Below are positions 1 through 9,741 of a DNA stretch of 64,000 nucleotides, piece by piece. This DNA comes from Ophioceras dolichostomum. Taxonomy: Eukaryota; Ascomycota; Sordariomycetes; Magnaporthales; Ophioceraceae. Numbering within the stretch: position 1 is the stretch's first letter; every line of letters begins with the position of its first letter. The notes under the pieces were generated by a model. That model searched no databases, had not been told where the DNA came from, and was given only the letters and a program-made list of their open reading frames with translations. The stretch is from positions 52,294 through 116,293 of the forward strand of contig PYST01000094.1 of the NCBI GenBank assembly GCA_003049485.1. Reading direction: 5' to 3'. The position numbers were made by a program, and so were the translations under genes.

Positions 1-436
1 TTCCGGCGCCAGTTGATCAGTTCGCCTCTTCTTAGATTCTCTACTGCCTTAGTGTACAGGCAGCAGCGAGTGAGCGTCCGCTTTCGTACCAACCGACCCT
101 ACTCCTTTGCTATCTGTTTGGCAAGCGCCGCCCAGCAGATGCAAGTTCGAGGCGGCTCTTTTGTCGCAACCACATTCCCCCCTCTTTTTCTGGACAAACC
201 CATTCATTCTCTGCTCTTCGTTTTTTTTCAGGAGTTGATCATAACCTTCGCCGCCCGTATGGCAATAAGCGAGGTTGAGATGAGGTGGGTGATGAAAGGG
301 CTGGCAGATTGGGCGTGATCGCTCAGTCTTTGGATCATTTGCTCGGGTTGGAGATGAAATAAGCAGGTGAAGCAAGCCAGGTTGCGAGAGCCTTTCATTC
401 TCTGCATAACGGTAGGTTCCTTTGGGAACTCTCACT
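1..436. other. No gene recognised at left edge
   Basis: Open frames on both strands here have no recognisable domain, signal peptide or coding-like codon use. The part nearest 436 is expected to be the 3' untranslated region of the minus-strand dehydrogenase gene that ends at 437. T-rich and pyrimidine-rich patches around 180-230 look non-coding. Confidence 0.5.
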
Positions 437-1612
437 TCACTCTGATCGAGCCTTTTCTGACTCCAGAATATACTAGAAATATGGTGACATGGGTTAGCAG
501 GACCGCGAGAAGCAAGACTGCCTACCTACAGTACAGTCTCCAGTAGAACTTACCTTGACAGCTCTTCGGATTCCTTCGTCCCGGCTGACCGCCGGCTTGT
601 AGCCCAGCCGCTCCCTCGCCTTTGAGATGTTGAACGTCCGGTTTATCTGCGTGTACTTCACAACCTGTTGCGTCACCATGGGTCGAGTCCCACGCAGCCA
701 AGCCAGCCACTCTGTCGCCCAGGCGAACCACAGGGCCACCCTGAAGCTGACGACCCGGACGTCCTTGGGTTCCACTTCGGTGCCGGCGACGCGCCAGATC
801 GCCCGGCTGAAGTCAAAGAGGGGCAAGTCCGCCTCCTCCCCGTTGGTGACGAAGAAGGCCTCGCCCGCGACGCCCTCGGGCCGGTCGGAGAGCAGCCTCT
901 CGGCGGCGAGGATGTGCGCGTCGGCGCTGTTGCCGGCGTAGGTGCTGGAAACCTTGTTGCGGTTGTCGCCGATCTGCGTGGTGTGCCTCCCGGCGCGCAG
1001 GGCGCCCAGCATCCCGGGGGTGATGTCGTTGTCGCGCTCGCCGAAGATCATGGCCGGGCGGAGCGACGCCGTGCGCATGCCGCCGCCTTCTTTTCTGTCG
1101 TCGTCCGCGGCCAGCACGAGCCGCTCGGCCGCAGCCTTGGTGGTGGGGTAGATCATGACGCGGTCCTCCTCGCGCGCGGTGGGGAGCGTCTCGTCCCCGT
1201 CCCAGATCGACTGGAACCCGCCGTCCTTGCGCTGCACGACCGACGCGGAGGAGGTGAAGACGAAGGCGCGCACGGGAGGGTCCTGCGCTCTCCGGCTGGC
1301 GTCCACCAGCAGCGCCGTCCCAGTCTCGTTGATCTTGCGCACTGTCTCGTCCGTAATGGGCCGCCGCAGAGCCGTCATCACCCCGGCGCAGTGGAAGACC
1401 ACGGTGGGCCGCGCCTCCTTGAAGACCCGAGCGATGTCTGCGCTGGAGGTGATGTCCCCTGCGTGGTAGGATGCTCCAGGGAAACGATTCTCCGTCGGGT
1501 TGCGGGCCATGACGGCCACGCTGGCCTGTGGGTATCGCTGGAGCAGCTTCTCCACGATGTGCGAACCTTGGAGGCCGCAGCCGCCGGTGATGAGGAACGA
1601 GGCCGTGTCCAT
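437..1612 (-). CDS. 3-beta-hydroxysteroid dehydrogenase/isomerase family protein (ERG26-like SDR)
   Basis: Extended short-chain dehydrogenase of the 3-beta-HSD family, which includes fungal sterol-4-alpha-carboxylate 3-dehydrogenase (Erg26); it is expected to oxidise a 3-hydroxyl group with NAD(P). The N-terminus carries the Rossmann motif TGGCGLQGSHIVEKL, and the active-site YxxxK is seen as YPTTK after a serine-rich FTSSASVV strand. Two exons: 554-1612 and 437-472, separated by an 81-nt intron (473-553) with GTAAGT donor, TGCTAACC branch point and TTTCTAG acceptor. The splice replaces an unrelated read-through tail with YILESEKARSE, giving 364 residues, a usual family length. A hydrophobic segment near residues 290-310 (VALWFAWATEWLAWL) fits membrane association. 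The exact substrate cannot be read from sequence; it could act on sterols or on another metabolite. Confidence 0.85.
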
Positions 1613-3850
1613 GATGTTTTGATGTGAGGATGCGCGAGCGACTGCCAGACAGAGTTACGTAGATGTCTCTCGATCTCGAGAAGTGTCGAGAAATGCTACT
1701 AGTGTTGGCAGATCAAGCCAAAATAAATCCGGGCATCGTAAATGCTATGTATAACTACCTTACTTCCCACCCGAGATTTCAGTCTTCCAGTCTCCTTGTA
1801 CACATTCCAAAGTGATGACGGGATCTAGTGCTGATGCTCGGATGGGGCGGATGCTCCTTGACCCAAGCTAAGATGGGGTTTCGACCAAACTAATGACATG
1901 GGACAGGCGCCGTGAATCTAATAAACCCGAGGGCTTTATTCTGACGAAGTATGGAATCATGGAAGTAGGGGCTTGGGGCACCCGGACGGAGTCGAACGAG
2001 TTTCACAAACTGTGTAAGGTCGAGTGGCCAGCACCAACAGATTGGGATACCTATCACTTACACTTAGTGCAAGATAACTCGCGCTACTAAAGCATTAGAT
2101 ATATAGGTACCAAGGTGCCGATGAGATCATGTCCCATTTTTCGACCTGCAGTCGATTAACGGCGCTTACAAGTTAACTCATTTGCGATTCTAAGAAGAGG
2201 CCAAGAGGTAGAGAGCTGATTCAGAGTTCTGGGAGAGGAGTCTCATGTGGACTTCCTACCGACTGACCGATGCATCTTCAACTCTTCAAGCAAGTTTGCC
2301 ATCCTAGGATCAATCGAGGCCTACTGAGGGTTTCCAGCATGTGGTCCAGGCAGACAAATCTCCAGTTCCGGCGATATCGTGGTATGTCCACTGTTGGATC
2401 GAGAATACCGGAATTCATGCAGTTGGAAACAACGCGCAAGCTTCAGATCCTGATGGATCATATTATTCGCACTGGCCGAGCCCACTGGCAGAGTCCAACC
2501 GGATGCTACCTACACATGCTGATGTCGTTAACCGCACACGAAGACCACCAAAAGTGGCGCGTTCGTACCCGGGGAGTAAGCTTATCAAGCCATTTGATGG
2601 CGATGAAGCTCCGGTATCCTATACGCCCCCTTCTTAAGGTAGGATGGGGCCGGACATATGTCGTATGTGAACAGCCGCTTACTGATCTTTGGATCTCGCC
2701 TGGGCCCTGCATGTTGTTTTTACGAGACGACCACGTCAACCAGAGACTTGGGACGCATCGGAGAAAATGCATGGTGGAGAGGCTGGCCTCGGCGATAGTG
2801 CTATCCCCACGATTGGAATATGGGAATGAAATCGAGGCGCTGATGGCCTCAATCCCATCTTGGCATCGGCCTAGTGGGGCACAACGGAGCCCCTTGCCGG
2901 CAGTTGGCTGCGCCGTTCATCACAGGTTTGTGCAGGTACGGATACGGACGCTGTTCACCCACCCAGAGTACGTAACACAGAAAATGAGGGGTTTGCCAAT
3001 GTTCGTCAGGTTGAGGACTGGTTGGTGCGGCGCTGATGTCTCGTTCGGAACGCCCTCTTCGGGAACAGCTTGGGGACAGTTGAGGGATTGGCAGACGCCA
3101 AAGGGATTCGTTACCTAGGTAGTCATTCAGGGGTTGCATCCGTCGGTCTGATGGAAGATATGGGAAGCTACCTAGACCGCAACCATTCGAGCCTGACACT
3201 GAACGTCCGTGGAGAGGAATATCCTCACTCGATTTCCTCCCATGTTTGCGCCCAACCGTTTAGGCGACAGATCCGAGGAGCATTCTCGCGAGCGCATCGA
3301 TCGCGTGACGATGAGAGCAGGAGTGCAGAGGTTGTGTCTTGGAGCAGGTCGGTCTTGTCAGGCGGTGACGGCCGATTTCGGATCCTGTCCACGTCGCCCA
3401 CCAATAATCGACGAGGAAGCTATCAATTGCCGTGTCTGACCGCCAAAAAAAAATGTCAGGGAGCCGTAGCAAAAATTTCACTATGGCATACGACTCACAG
3501 CTACCCCACCAATGAATGGTGTTGGTGTGACTGACATCTGCTCCTCGACATCACACGGCCACCGCAACTTTCTCTTTTCTTCTTTCCTTAGATATCGCTT
3601 TTACAGTGGTGTTTTGAAGAGTTGGCCTTGGCATTGAAACATCTAAGACGAGCAGCTGCGTCGACTTCCTCCTAAACCGAAAGCTTAAGCAGCTCCGCAT
3701 CGACCCCGCGATTCCTCTGACTTACCCACGGTCCCCGCGATCCTAACTATAAGTAGGTACGCTGTGGCCCCACTGCCCATCATCAGCGAACCCCCAAGTT
3801 CACGTTCGATTAGCCAACACCAGAAGATAAAAACGCTGGCACTTCTTACA
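1613..3850. other. Intergenic stretch with one orphan open frame
   Basis: About 2.2 kb between the divergent dehydrogenase and argininosuccinate synthase genes, so it contains both promoters. An uninterrupted plus-strand frame at 2270-3118 (282 codons) has no domain I recognise, and its codon use is not biased to G/C in third positions as in the neighbours, so I do not call it a gene. Partly overlapping frames at 2341-2637 and 3070-3534 are equally anonymous. Short TAGGTA/CCTAGG patches occur near 2100 and 3110-3175. Confidence 0.5.
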
Positions 3851-5847
3851 ATGGCGGGCAAGGGAAAAGTCTGTCTCGCCTACTCCGGTGGCCTCGACAC
3901 CTCGACCATCCTCCAATGGCTCCTCGACGAGGGCTACTCGGTCGTGTGCTACCTCGCCAACGTCGGCCAGGAAGAGGACTGGGCGGCGGTCGAGAAGAAG
4001 GCGCTCAAGATCGGCGCCGAGAAGATGATCATCGACGACCTCCAGAGGGAGTTCGTCGAGGAGCTGTGCTTCAAGGCCGTCCAGTGCAACGCCATCTACG
4101 AGGACCGCTACCTGCTGGGCACGTCGCTGGCCCGCCCCGTCATCGCCAGGGGCCAGATGCGCGCCGCCGAGCGCGAGGGCTGCGACTTCGTCTCCCACGG
4201 CTGCACCGGCAAGGGCAACGACCAGGTCCGGTTCGAGCTCGCCTTCTACACCATCAACCCCAAGATCAAGGTCATCGCGCCCTGGAGGACCCCGGCCTTC
4301 TTCAACCGGTTCCAGGGCCGTAACGATCTCCTCGACTATGCCGCTGCCAAGGGCATCCCCGTCACGTCTACGAAGGCTGCTCCCTGGAGCATGGTGAGCC
4401 ACCAGTTCCCTACTCTTTCTTTTCTTCTGGCGGTGCTCCTGCGGACCGGAGGTCATATTCACGGCCCTCCCTCGCATCACGTTGCTAACTCGCAAACTTG
4501 TTTCCCTTAGGATGACAACATGGCCCACTGCAGCTACGAAGTACGTGCGATTCATTCTTTCCCCCTTTCGGTCCTCACTGTAGCATTGAATTACTCCACG
4601 GCAGAGCATCGAGGCTTACCAGTATCTCCTTGACTTAGGCCGGCATTCTCGAGAACCCCGCCCTGGCCCCGCCAAAGGAGATGTGGACCAGGACCGTCGA
4701 CCCACAGCAGGCCCCTGACACGCCGACCGAGATCTCCATCACGTTCGAGAAGGGCATCCCCGTTAAGGTCACCACTCCCGAGGGCACGACCACGGGCGCC
4801 GTCGAGCTCTTCCAGCTGCTGAACAAGATCGGCCATGACCATGGTATTGGCCGTCAAGACATCGTCGAGAACCGTTTCATCGTAAGTTACCTAACAAGCG
4901 ACTGAGCGTTAGAGCTGCCTGTCAGCCGGTCCGCCACGCAGCCAGCCTCCAATCTATTCCGGGATAGGCAGGTTTTAGGGGATATACTAACTCGTGCTTT
5001 TTCTTTGGCTTTCTAGGGTCTCAAAGTAAGTTAGGACGCTTTCGGTGAGCGATGGGAATGGGGGCTCTTGGACTAACCTTTGACAGTCTCGCGGATGCTA
5101 CGACTCTCCCGCCATGACGATCCTGAGGCTCGCGCACATCGACATTGAAACGCTTGTGCTTGACGGCAAGGTCCGGGCCCTCCGTGACCTGCTCAGCAAG
5201 CAATGGTCCGAGCTTCTGTATAGTGAGTTTCCCTCTGTAGTCTCCGATCCCTCGGTGATCAAAGCATCCCGTTGTGTTACTAACCTAAACGACATATCTC
5301 CTTCTCCAGACGGCTACTACTTCTCTCCTGAGCGGGAGTTCCTGCAGCCCAGTCTGGACAACTCCCAGCAGACCGTGAGTTCCCTCATCCTATCGCAATC
5401 CCCCACAATAACCACCAACTAGAGTGAACCTTAGTCCTAACGACATCTTTTTCCAGGTCAACGGTGAGGTCAAACTGCTTTGCTACAAGGGCAACGCCTA
5501 CGTTATGGGCCGGACCTCGGACGAGAAGCTGTATTCGGAGGAGGACGCGTCGATGGACTCGTTGGCCACTTTCAACGCCGAGGACACGGTATGAGTTAAT
5601 TCCAAATGGGCCTTCACCTCCACTTCGTTTCGTTGCTAAAGACCATCTACTAACCTTGCCCCTGTTTCTCCGTAAAGACCGGCTTCATTGCTATCCAGTC
5701 CATCCGTCTCAAGAAGGTAAGCTCTCTTGTGATTCCTTTCACCGTCACTAGATAAACCCATCATCCTCCCTCTACCGCGCTAACGATGTTGTTTCTCGCA
5801 ACCAACAGTTCGGTCTCCAGAAGGCCGATGCTGGCCAGAAGTTCTAG
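3851..5847 (+). CDS. arg1: Argininosuccinate synthase
   Basis: Joins citrulline and aspartate with ATP to make argininosuccinate, the penultimate step of arginine biosynthesis; cytosolic and homotetrameric in the family. The ATP-binding PP-loop AYSGGLDTS lies at residues 9-17, followed by the conserved GQEEDW, SHGCTGKGNDQVRFE and TKAAPWSMDDNMAHCSYEAG blocks. Nine exons reconstruct 411 residues, the normal length: 3851-4393, 4511-4540, 4639-4881, 5017-5025, 5087-5222, 5310-5374, 5457-5588, 5678-5716 and 5809-5847. Exon 4 is only 9 nt and encodes GLK, the middle of the conserved VENRFxGxKSRG segment, so leaving it out would break a conserved block. The start was chosen because AUGGCG follows an ACA context and the protein begins MAGKGKVCLAYSGG as in relatives. 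Identification is very secure; exon ends follow consensus GT-AG sites. Confidence 0.97.
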
Positions 5848-6735
5848 GCAAGAATACTTCCCGGCGCCAGGGCCGGGAAAAATGGGGGGAAATCTGGCAG
5901 ACTGTTATTATTATCGAGGCTATAAAGGAATGTGGCGTGCAAAAATAGTGCCCGGTTCTATCTAACTAACTCATCGACCAATACAGCGCATATAACGAAC
6001 TCCTTGTGATGATCTGACGCTTCGTCCGGACCCCAGCTCCTTCTCCTCCATGCTTCCCTACCTAGGTATACGGCCCATGACGCACTATGCACTAACTCCT
6101 TAGTTCCACCTCCCAGTTGCTTCCCACCTCCGAAAATCCGAAAATCCGAAAATCCATCCCAAGTCGGTACGGTCGTGATAGAAGGAAGGGTATCTGTATC
6201 AAGTGTCCGTAATAAGCAAGGTTCGCTCCCCCCCACGCCATTCCTGTATCCATTACCGATCCTCCCAGTTTAGCTTTGATGCATCGCGAGAACGAAAAAA
6301 TAAGGACGAAAGTAAAAAAAAGGGGGGTCGACTTTCTGAAGTACCAAGTCCTGCTGCTGCTTGCTTGCTTGCTGCTCTTGCTCTTTGCTCCCTGCTCCTT
6401 CCCACACGGCACCACCCATCTCTACGTCTGCTGCTGCTTGCAATAGAGTCAACAGCAGCTAGGAGAAGAGGGATGAATTCTGCTGGTCTCGTGGCTCGTA
6501 GGCCATGGATCAGTAGTATGTATCTGCCGTCTCAATCAAGCCTGTCAACCAACCCCTGCCAGCTGGAAAAGGCAACCTGGCTCTCTGAGCGAGCGCCTGG
6601 GCCGCTTCTCCGGCCGGCCAGTGGGGAAGAGTTTCCAATTCATTTTATTTTTCTGCCCAGTGAACGGGGGTCTCGCTGGGATCCGCCGGCTGGCTGACCC
6701 CGAGGTAGGCCAGCATCCATCCATTCATCCATTCA
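5848..6735. other. Convergent intergenic region, no gene seen
   Basis: Lies between the 3' ends of argininosuccinate synthase and the ankyrin gene. It holds the two 3' UTRs, a three-copy 8-nt tandem repeat (6131-6154) and a CTTGCTTGCTTGC/TGCTGC-rich patch near 6350-6440. The open frames here have no recognisable content. Confidence 0.55.
6131..6154. repeat. Short tandem repeat, three copies of CGAAAATC
   Basis: The 8-nt unit CGAAAATC is repeated three times head to tail in the intergenic DNA downstream of argininosuccinate synthase. It is a simple repeat with no visible functional association. Confidence 0.85.
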
Positions 6736-9700
6736 TCACCGGCGGGTTCCCCATCTCGAGGATTTCTCCTTCATTACCGCTTCCGGCTGCCGCTTTTCGT
6801 CCTCCTGTTTCGAGACGGGAGAGGGGCTGCTGCTCCAGTTCGAGCTGCTCTTCTTCCTGGTTCCCACTGACCATGGTGACGAGTCTGTCATCGTCGATTT
6901 TTTTGCGACTCTCCCATCCCTGTCGGCGGCTGGGGATTGTTGGGGTGGAGGATGCATGTGAGGATGAGGAGGGTGATGCGGATGCGGATGCGATGGTGAG
7001 ACAACTGAAGAAGCAGCAGAAGCAACGGCGGCTGCGGCGGTAGTAGTGGTCTTGGCAGCAGCATCCTGCAACATCCGCGTGAGCTGCGAGCTGAAGGCGG
7101 ACCGCTTCGCGACGTGGAACGCGTTCCAGCCGTTCGCGTCCGCGACGGACGGGTCGGCGCCGAAGCGGAGGAGGGTGCGGACGATGGTCAGCTTCGCGGC
7201 CGTGCCGGTCACGTTCGAGAGCGCTGCTAGGAGGGGCGTGCAGCCGCCGGGTCCGGGGATGTTGGGGTTCGCTCCGATGGCGCCGATTGCTATCTGGTGT
7301 ATATCCATTCCGACTGTTGCTACTCCTGTTCCTGCTTCGACTCCTACTCCTCCGTTGGTGCCGGGAGGAGTAGGTGTAGCATTAGTAGCCGCTGCCGCTG
7401 TCGTCGATCCGGTTCTGCCTCGGGTTCCGGCTTGGATTCCGGCTTGGGTTCCGAGGGTCCGGGTTCCGTGGGTTCGCGATCGGGTTCGGGTCTTGGTGCT
7501 TCTGTCGCCGCCGTCCGTCGTTTCGGTTTCGGTTACGCTCTCGGTGCGTCCGCCCGTAATCGTCAGGGGCTGCGACGACGGGTGCGACGACGGATGAGAC
7601 GACGGAGGTGGAGCATGCCGGTGCAGTGGTGGCTGTGGCTCGAGCAGGCGACGCGCCATGGCCTCGTCGCCCCGCTCGCACGCCACGTACAGAGCCGTCT
7701 TGCCGTGGTTGTCGACGACGTCCGGGTCCGCGCCGCTGCGGAGCAGGAAGGCGGCCATCTTGTCGTTGTTGTTCTCGACGGCCATGAAGAGCGCCGTCTT
7801 GCCGCCTGCGTCGGTCGCGTTGAGGAGGTCGAATGGAGGAAGGGAACGGGAAGGCTGCTGCTCGTTGGTTGTGCCGGTCGCTGTCGCTGTCGAGGTCGCT
7901 GTCGGAGCTCGGGCTGTTACGGTCGAGTGATGGATCTTCTCGGTGGAGAAGGGGGATGAGGTCGATGCTGGGGACAGCGTTGTGGGCGAGGCAGTGAGAA
8001 TAGTCTGGGCCCGGGCGGTGGTGGTCGTGGCCACGGTATAGCTGCTGCTGCCGGAGTAGAAGGCGTCAAAGGCCTCCTGCTGCGCCTTGACGAGGAGCTT
8101 GGCGACTTTTACGCCGCCATCGCGGGTCTGGCACCGGTGGAGAGGCGTGAGCTTCGCCGGGCTGCGGTCTCGGACGTCGATGCGGGCGCCGTTGTCGAGA
8201 AGGACCTGAGTGGTCTGCGAGTTGCGCGTCGAGCTCGCCAGGAGGAGAGGGGTGAGCCCGTCGCGGTCGCGGGTCTCGAGCCCGCCGTCGTCGCCGTCGT
8301 CGCTGTGGGAGGTGGAGTTAGAGGTGCAGGCCGAGGCCATAGCGCGGACGAGGTCGACATTCTCCTCACGCAGGGCGAGGTGTAAAGGCGAGGTGCCCCG
8401 GCTGGTGCTGCAGGTTGAGAAGCGGAAGGTGGCAGTGTCGACGTCGAAGCCTTTGCCTTTGCTCCAGAGGAAGGCGTTGGAGAGGGAGAGGGCTGTGTGG
8501 GTGGCGGCGGGGTTGGCGGCAGCATCGTCGCTGAGGGTGTTGTCGGTGTTATTCTCGTCGGCTTCAGCTGTGCACGAGGATGATGGGGATCGGGACCGGG
8601 AACGCTTCCTGCGCCGGGACGTCGGACTGTTCTGGTTTGGTGGCTGGTGCTGTTGCAGCCGTGGATGCCGATCCTCACGGCACGCCGTCGTCGATTCCGT
8701 GCCGGCGTGGGCATGGTCAGGGGCCACAGGGCTGGTGACAGAAGCTTCGGTCTTATGTGGATGGTCTCCCTTTGATAGCGCGGTGCCTTGACCGGCGATG
8801 GAGGGCCGCGTCGTGGGAAGTCGATGGGCTGTGCCGGCTCGACTTGGCTCACAGTTGCAGAAGCGAGAGAGTTCGTCGAAAGGGGAGCTATGGAGCTGCT
8901 GCTTAGCGCCGAGTCCCAGCTTTGTGCTGATAGGGGCGGTCGTCGTTTCGGTCTCGGCCTGGGACAAGAGCGGTGCCTTTTCTGGGTCGTGGTCACCCAT
9001 GTCGACGGGACCAGCGGTCATTGCGGCCGTAAGTCTATCCGCCGCTAGTACCCAGGCCATCAACACTCTGGCGGCCACTTTGCTGGCCTCTGAACGAGGG
9101 CCCTCCGTCTGGAGGACCAGCGAGGCAGCTTCGCGCACGTTCGGCAAGGCGGCGGATAGATGCTGGGCCATCTCACGTATATCGCTCTGGCCACCACTGC
9201 TTCCACCATCGCCATCTTCTTCGGCCCACACTCCACCAAGCGAGATCATCATCATGCTCAGCTGCAGCACCTCTGTATAGGAGGTGATCTGCGTCACCAA
9301 CTGCCGGGCCACGTTGTTCGCCCTGAGCGCGAGCACGACGCCTATTGTCCGGTGTCGATACTCCCCGGCTCCGGCACCGTTCAGGCAGGGCAACTCCGCT
9401 GTCAGCGCTTTGAGGTCGCCATGGCACGAGTGGATGATCTCGACTGTGCAATGGTGGTGTTCGCCCTCAAACGGGAGGAGGGCGTGAGGAGGCCGCCAGC
9501 GTTGTCGCTGTCGTTGCTGCCTCTGGTTGAGGAGGTCGCCCAGCGCGAGCAGCGCCTGCTCTAGCTTCTGGACTATGCTGTAAAAGGCCGATACGTACGG
9601 GTCCGGTGTGTTCTCTGTCTCGTCGATGAGCCGCCTAAAGCCTCGGACTAGGTTGCCGGAGAGGGAAAGAGCGTGGCCCACGGCGTCGGCTGTTGGGCTC

Positions 9701-9741
9701 CGGAGCGGATTCGGTCGCGCCGGAATGTCGTCGTCGTCCAT
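6736..9741 (-). CDS. Ankyrin-repeat protein with fungal helical N-terminal domain
   Basis: Single uninterrupted frame of 1001 residues starting MDDDDIPARPNPL. Residues 1-250 form a helical region (SLSGNLVRGFRRLIDETENT, then FYSIVQKLEQALLALGDLL) like the N-terminal domains that precede ankyrin arrays or NTPases in many fungal proteins. Residues 300-440 are Ser/Thr/Pro/Arg-rich and probably disordered. Ankyrin repeats are visible at about 447-560 (SPLHLALREENVDLVRAM; GLTPLLLASS; LTPLHR), 640-700 (GKTALFMAVENNNDKMAAFL; GKTALYVACERGDEAMARRL) and 830-890 (GCTPLLAAL; ADANGWNAFHVAKRSAF). Long Thr/Arg/Gly-rich linkers separate the blocks, and the C-terminus is His/Pro- and Ser/Lys-rich. The likely role is protein-protein interaction; no enzymatic domain is seen. 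The coding strand is supported by periodic ankyrin content across three separate blocks. A small intron inside the low-complexity parts cannot be excluded. Confidence 0.75.
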   Translation of the reverse strand: MDDDDIPARPNPLRSPTADAVGHALSLSGNLVRGFRRLIDETENTPDPYVSAFYSIVQKLEQALLALGDLLNQRQQRQRQRWRPPHALLPFEGEHHHCTVEIIHSCHGDLKALTAELPCLNGAGAGEYRHRTIGVVLALRANNVARQLVTQITSYTEVLQLSMMMISLGGVWAEEDGDGGSSGGQSDIREMAQHLSAALPNVREAASLVLQTEGPRSEASKVAARVLMAWVLAADRLTAAMTAGPVDMGDHDPEKAPLLSQAETETTTAPISTKLGLGAKQQLHSSPFDELSRFCNCEPSRAGTAHRLPTTRPSIAGQGTALSKGDHPHKTEASVTSPVAPDHAHAGTESTTACREDRHPRLQQHQPPNQNSPTSRRRKRSRSRSPSSSCTAEADENNTDNTLSDDAAANPAATHTALSLSNAFLWSKGKGFDVDTATFRFSTCSTSRGTSPLHLALREENVDLVRAMASACTSNSTSHSDDGDDGGLETRDRDGLTPLLLASSTRNSQTTQVLLDNGARIDVRDRSPAKLTPLHRCQTRDGGVKVAKLLVKAQQEAFDAFYSGSSSYTVATTTTARAQTILTASPTTLSPASTSSPFSTEKIHHSTVTARAPTATSTATATGTTNEQQPSRSLPPFDLLNATDAGGKTALFMAVENNNDKMAAFLLRSGADPDVVDNHGKTALYVACERGDEAMARRLLEPQPPLHRHAPPPSSHPSSHPSSQPLTITGGRTESVTETETTDGGDRSTKTRTRSRTHGTRTLGTQAGIQAGTRGRTGSTTAAAATNATPTPPGTNGGVGVEAGTGVATVGMDIHQIAIGAIGANPNIPGPGGCTPLLAALSNVTGTAAKLTIVRTLLRFGADPSVADANGWNAFHVAKRSAFSSQLTRMLQDAAAKTTTTAAAAVASAASSVVSPSHPHPHHPPHPHMHPPPQQSPAADRDGRVAKKSTMTDSSPWSVGTRKKSSSNWSSSPSPVSKQEDEKRQPEAVMKEKSSRWGTRR

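Noticed and set aside
1..15. TTCCGGCGCCAGTTG at the left edge also occurs at 29641-29655
   Set aside because: A single 15-nt match with no extension on either side; it is inside coding sequence at the second site and looks like coincidence.
668..1627. 319-codon plus-strand frame opposite the dehydrogenase
   Set aside because: Antisense shadow of a GC-rich coding region; the minus strand carries the TGGxGxxG and YxxxK motifs.
1985..2000. Minus-strand GTTCGACTCC word like a tRNA T-loop
   Set aside because: The 70 bases upstream do not fold into a cloverleaf and no matching 5' acceptor sequence is present.
3070..3320. Weak similarity of GLADAKGIRYLGS to the start of GH10 xylanases
   Set aside because: Only a few residues agree and none of the following GH10 motifs is present.
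3484..3495. ACGACTCAC as a possible Cpc1/Gcn4 site upstream of argininosuccinate synthase
   Set aside because: Differs from TGACTCA at the first position and lies more than 350 bp upstream; support is too weak for a call.
3800..4609. 269-codon minus-strand frame opposite argininosuccinate synthase
   Set aside because: Antisense shadow created by the strong G/C third-position bias of the real gene.
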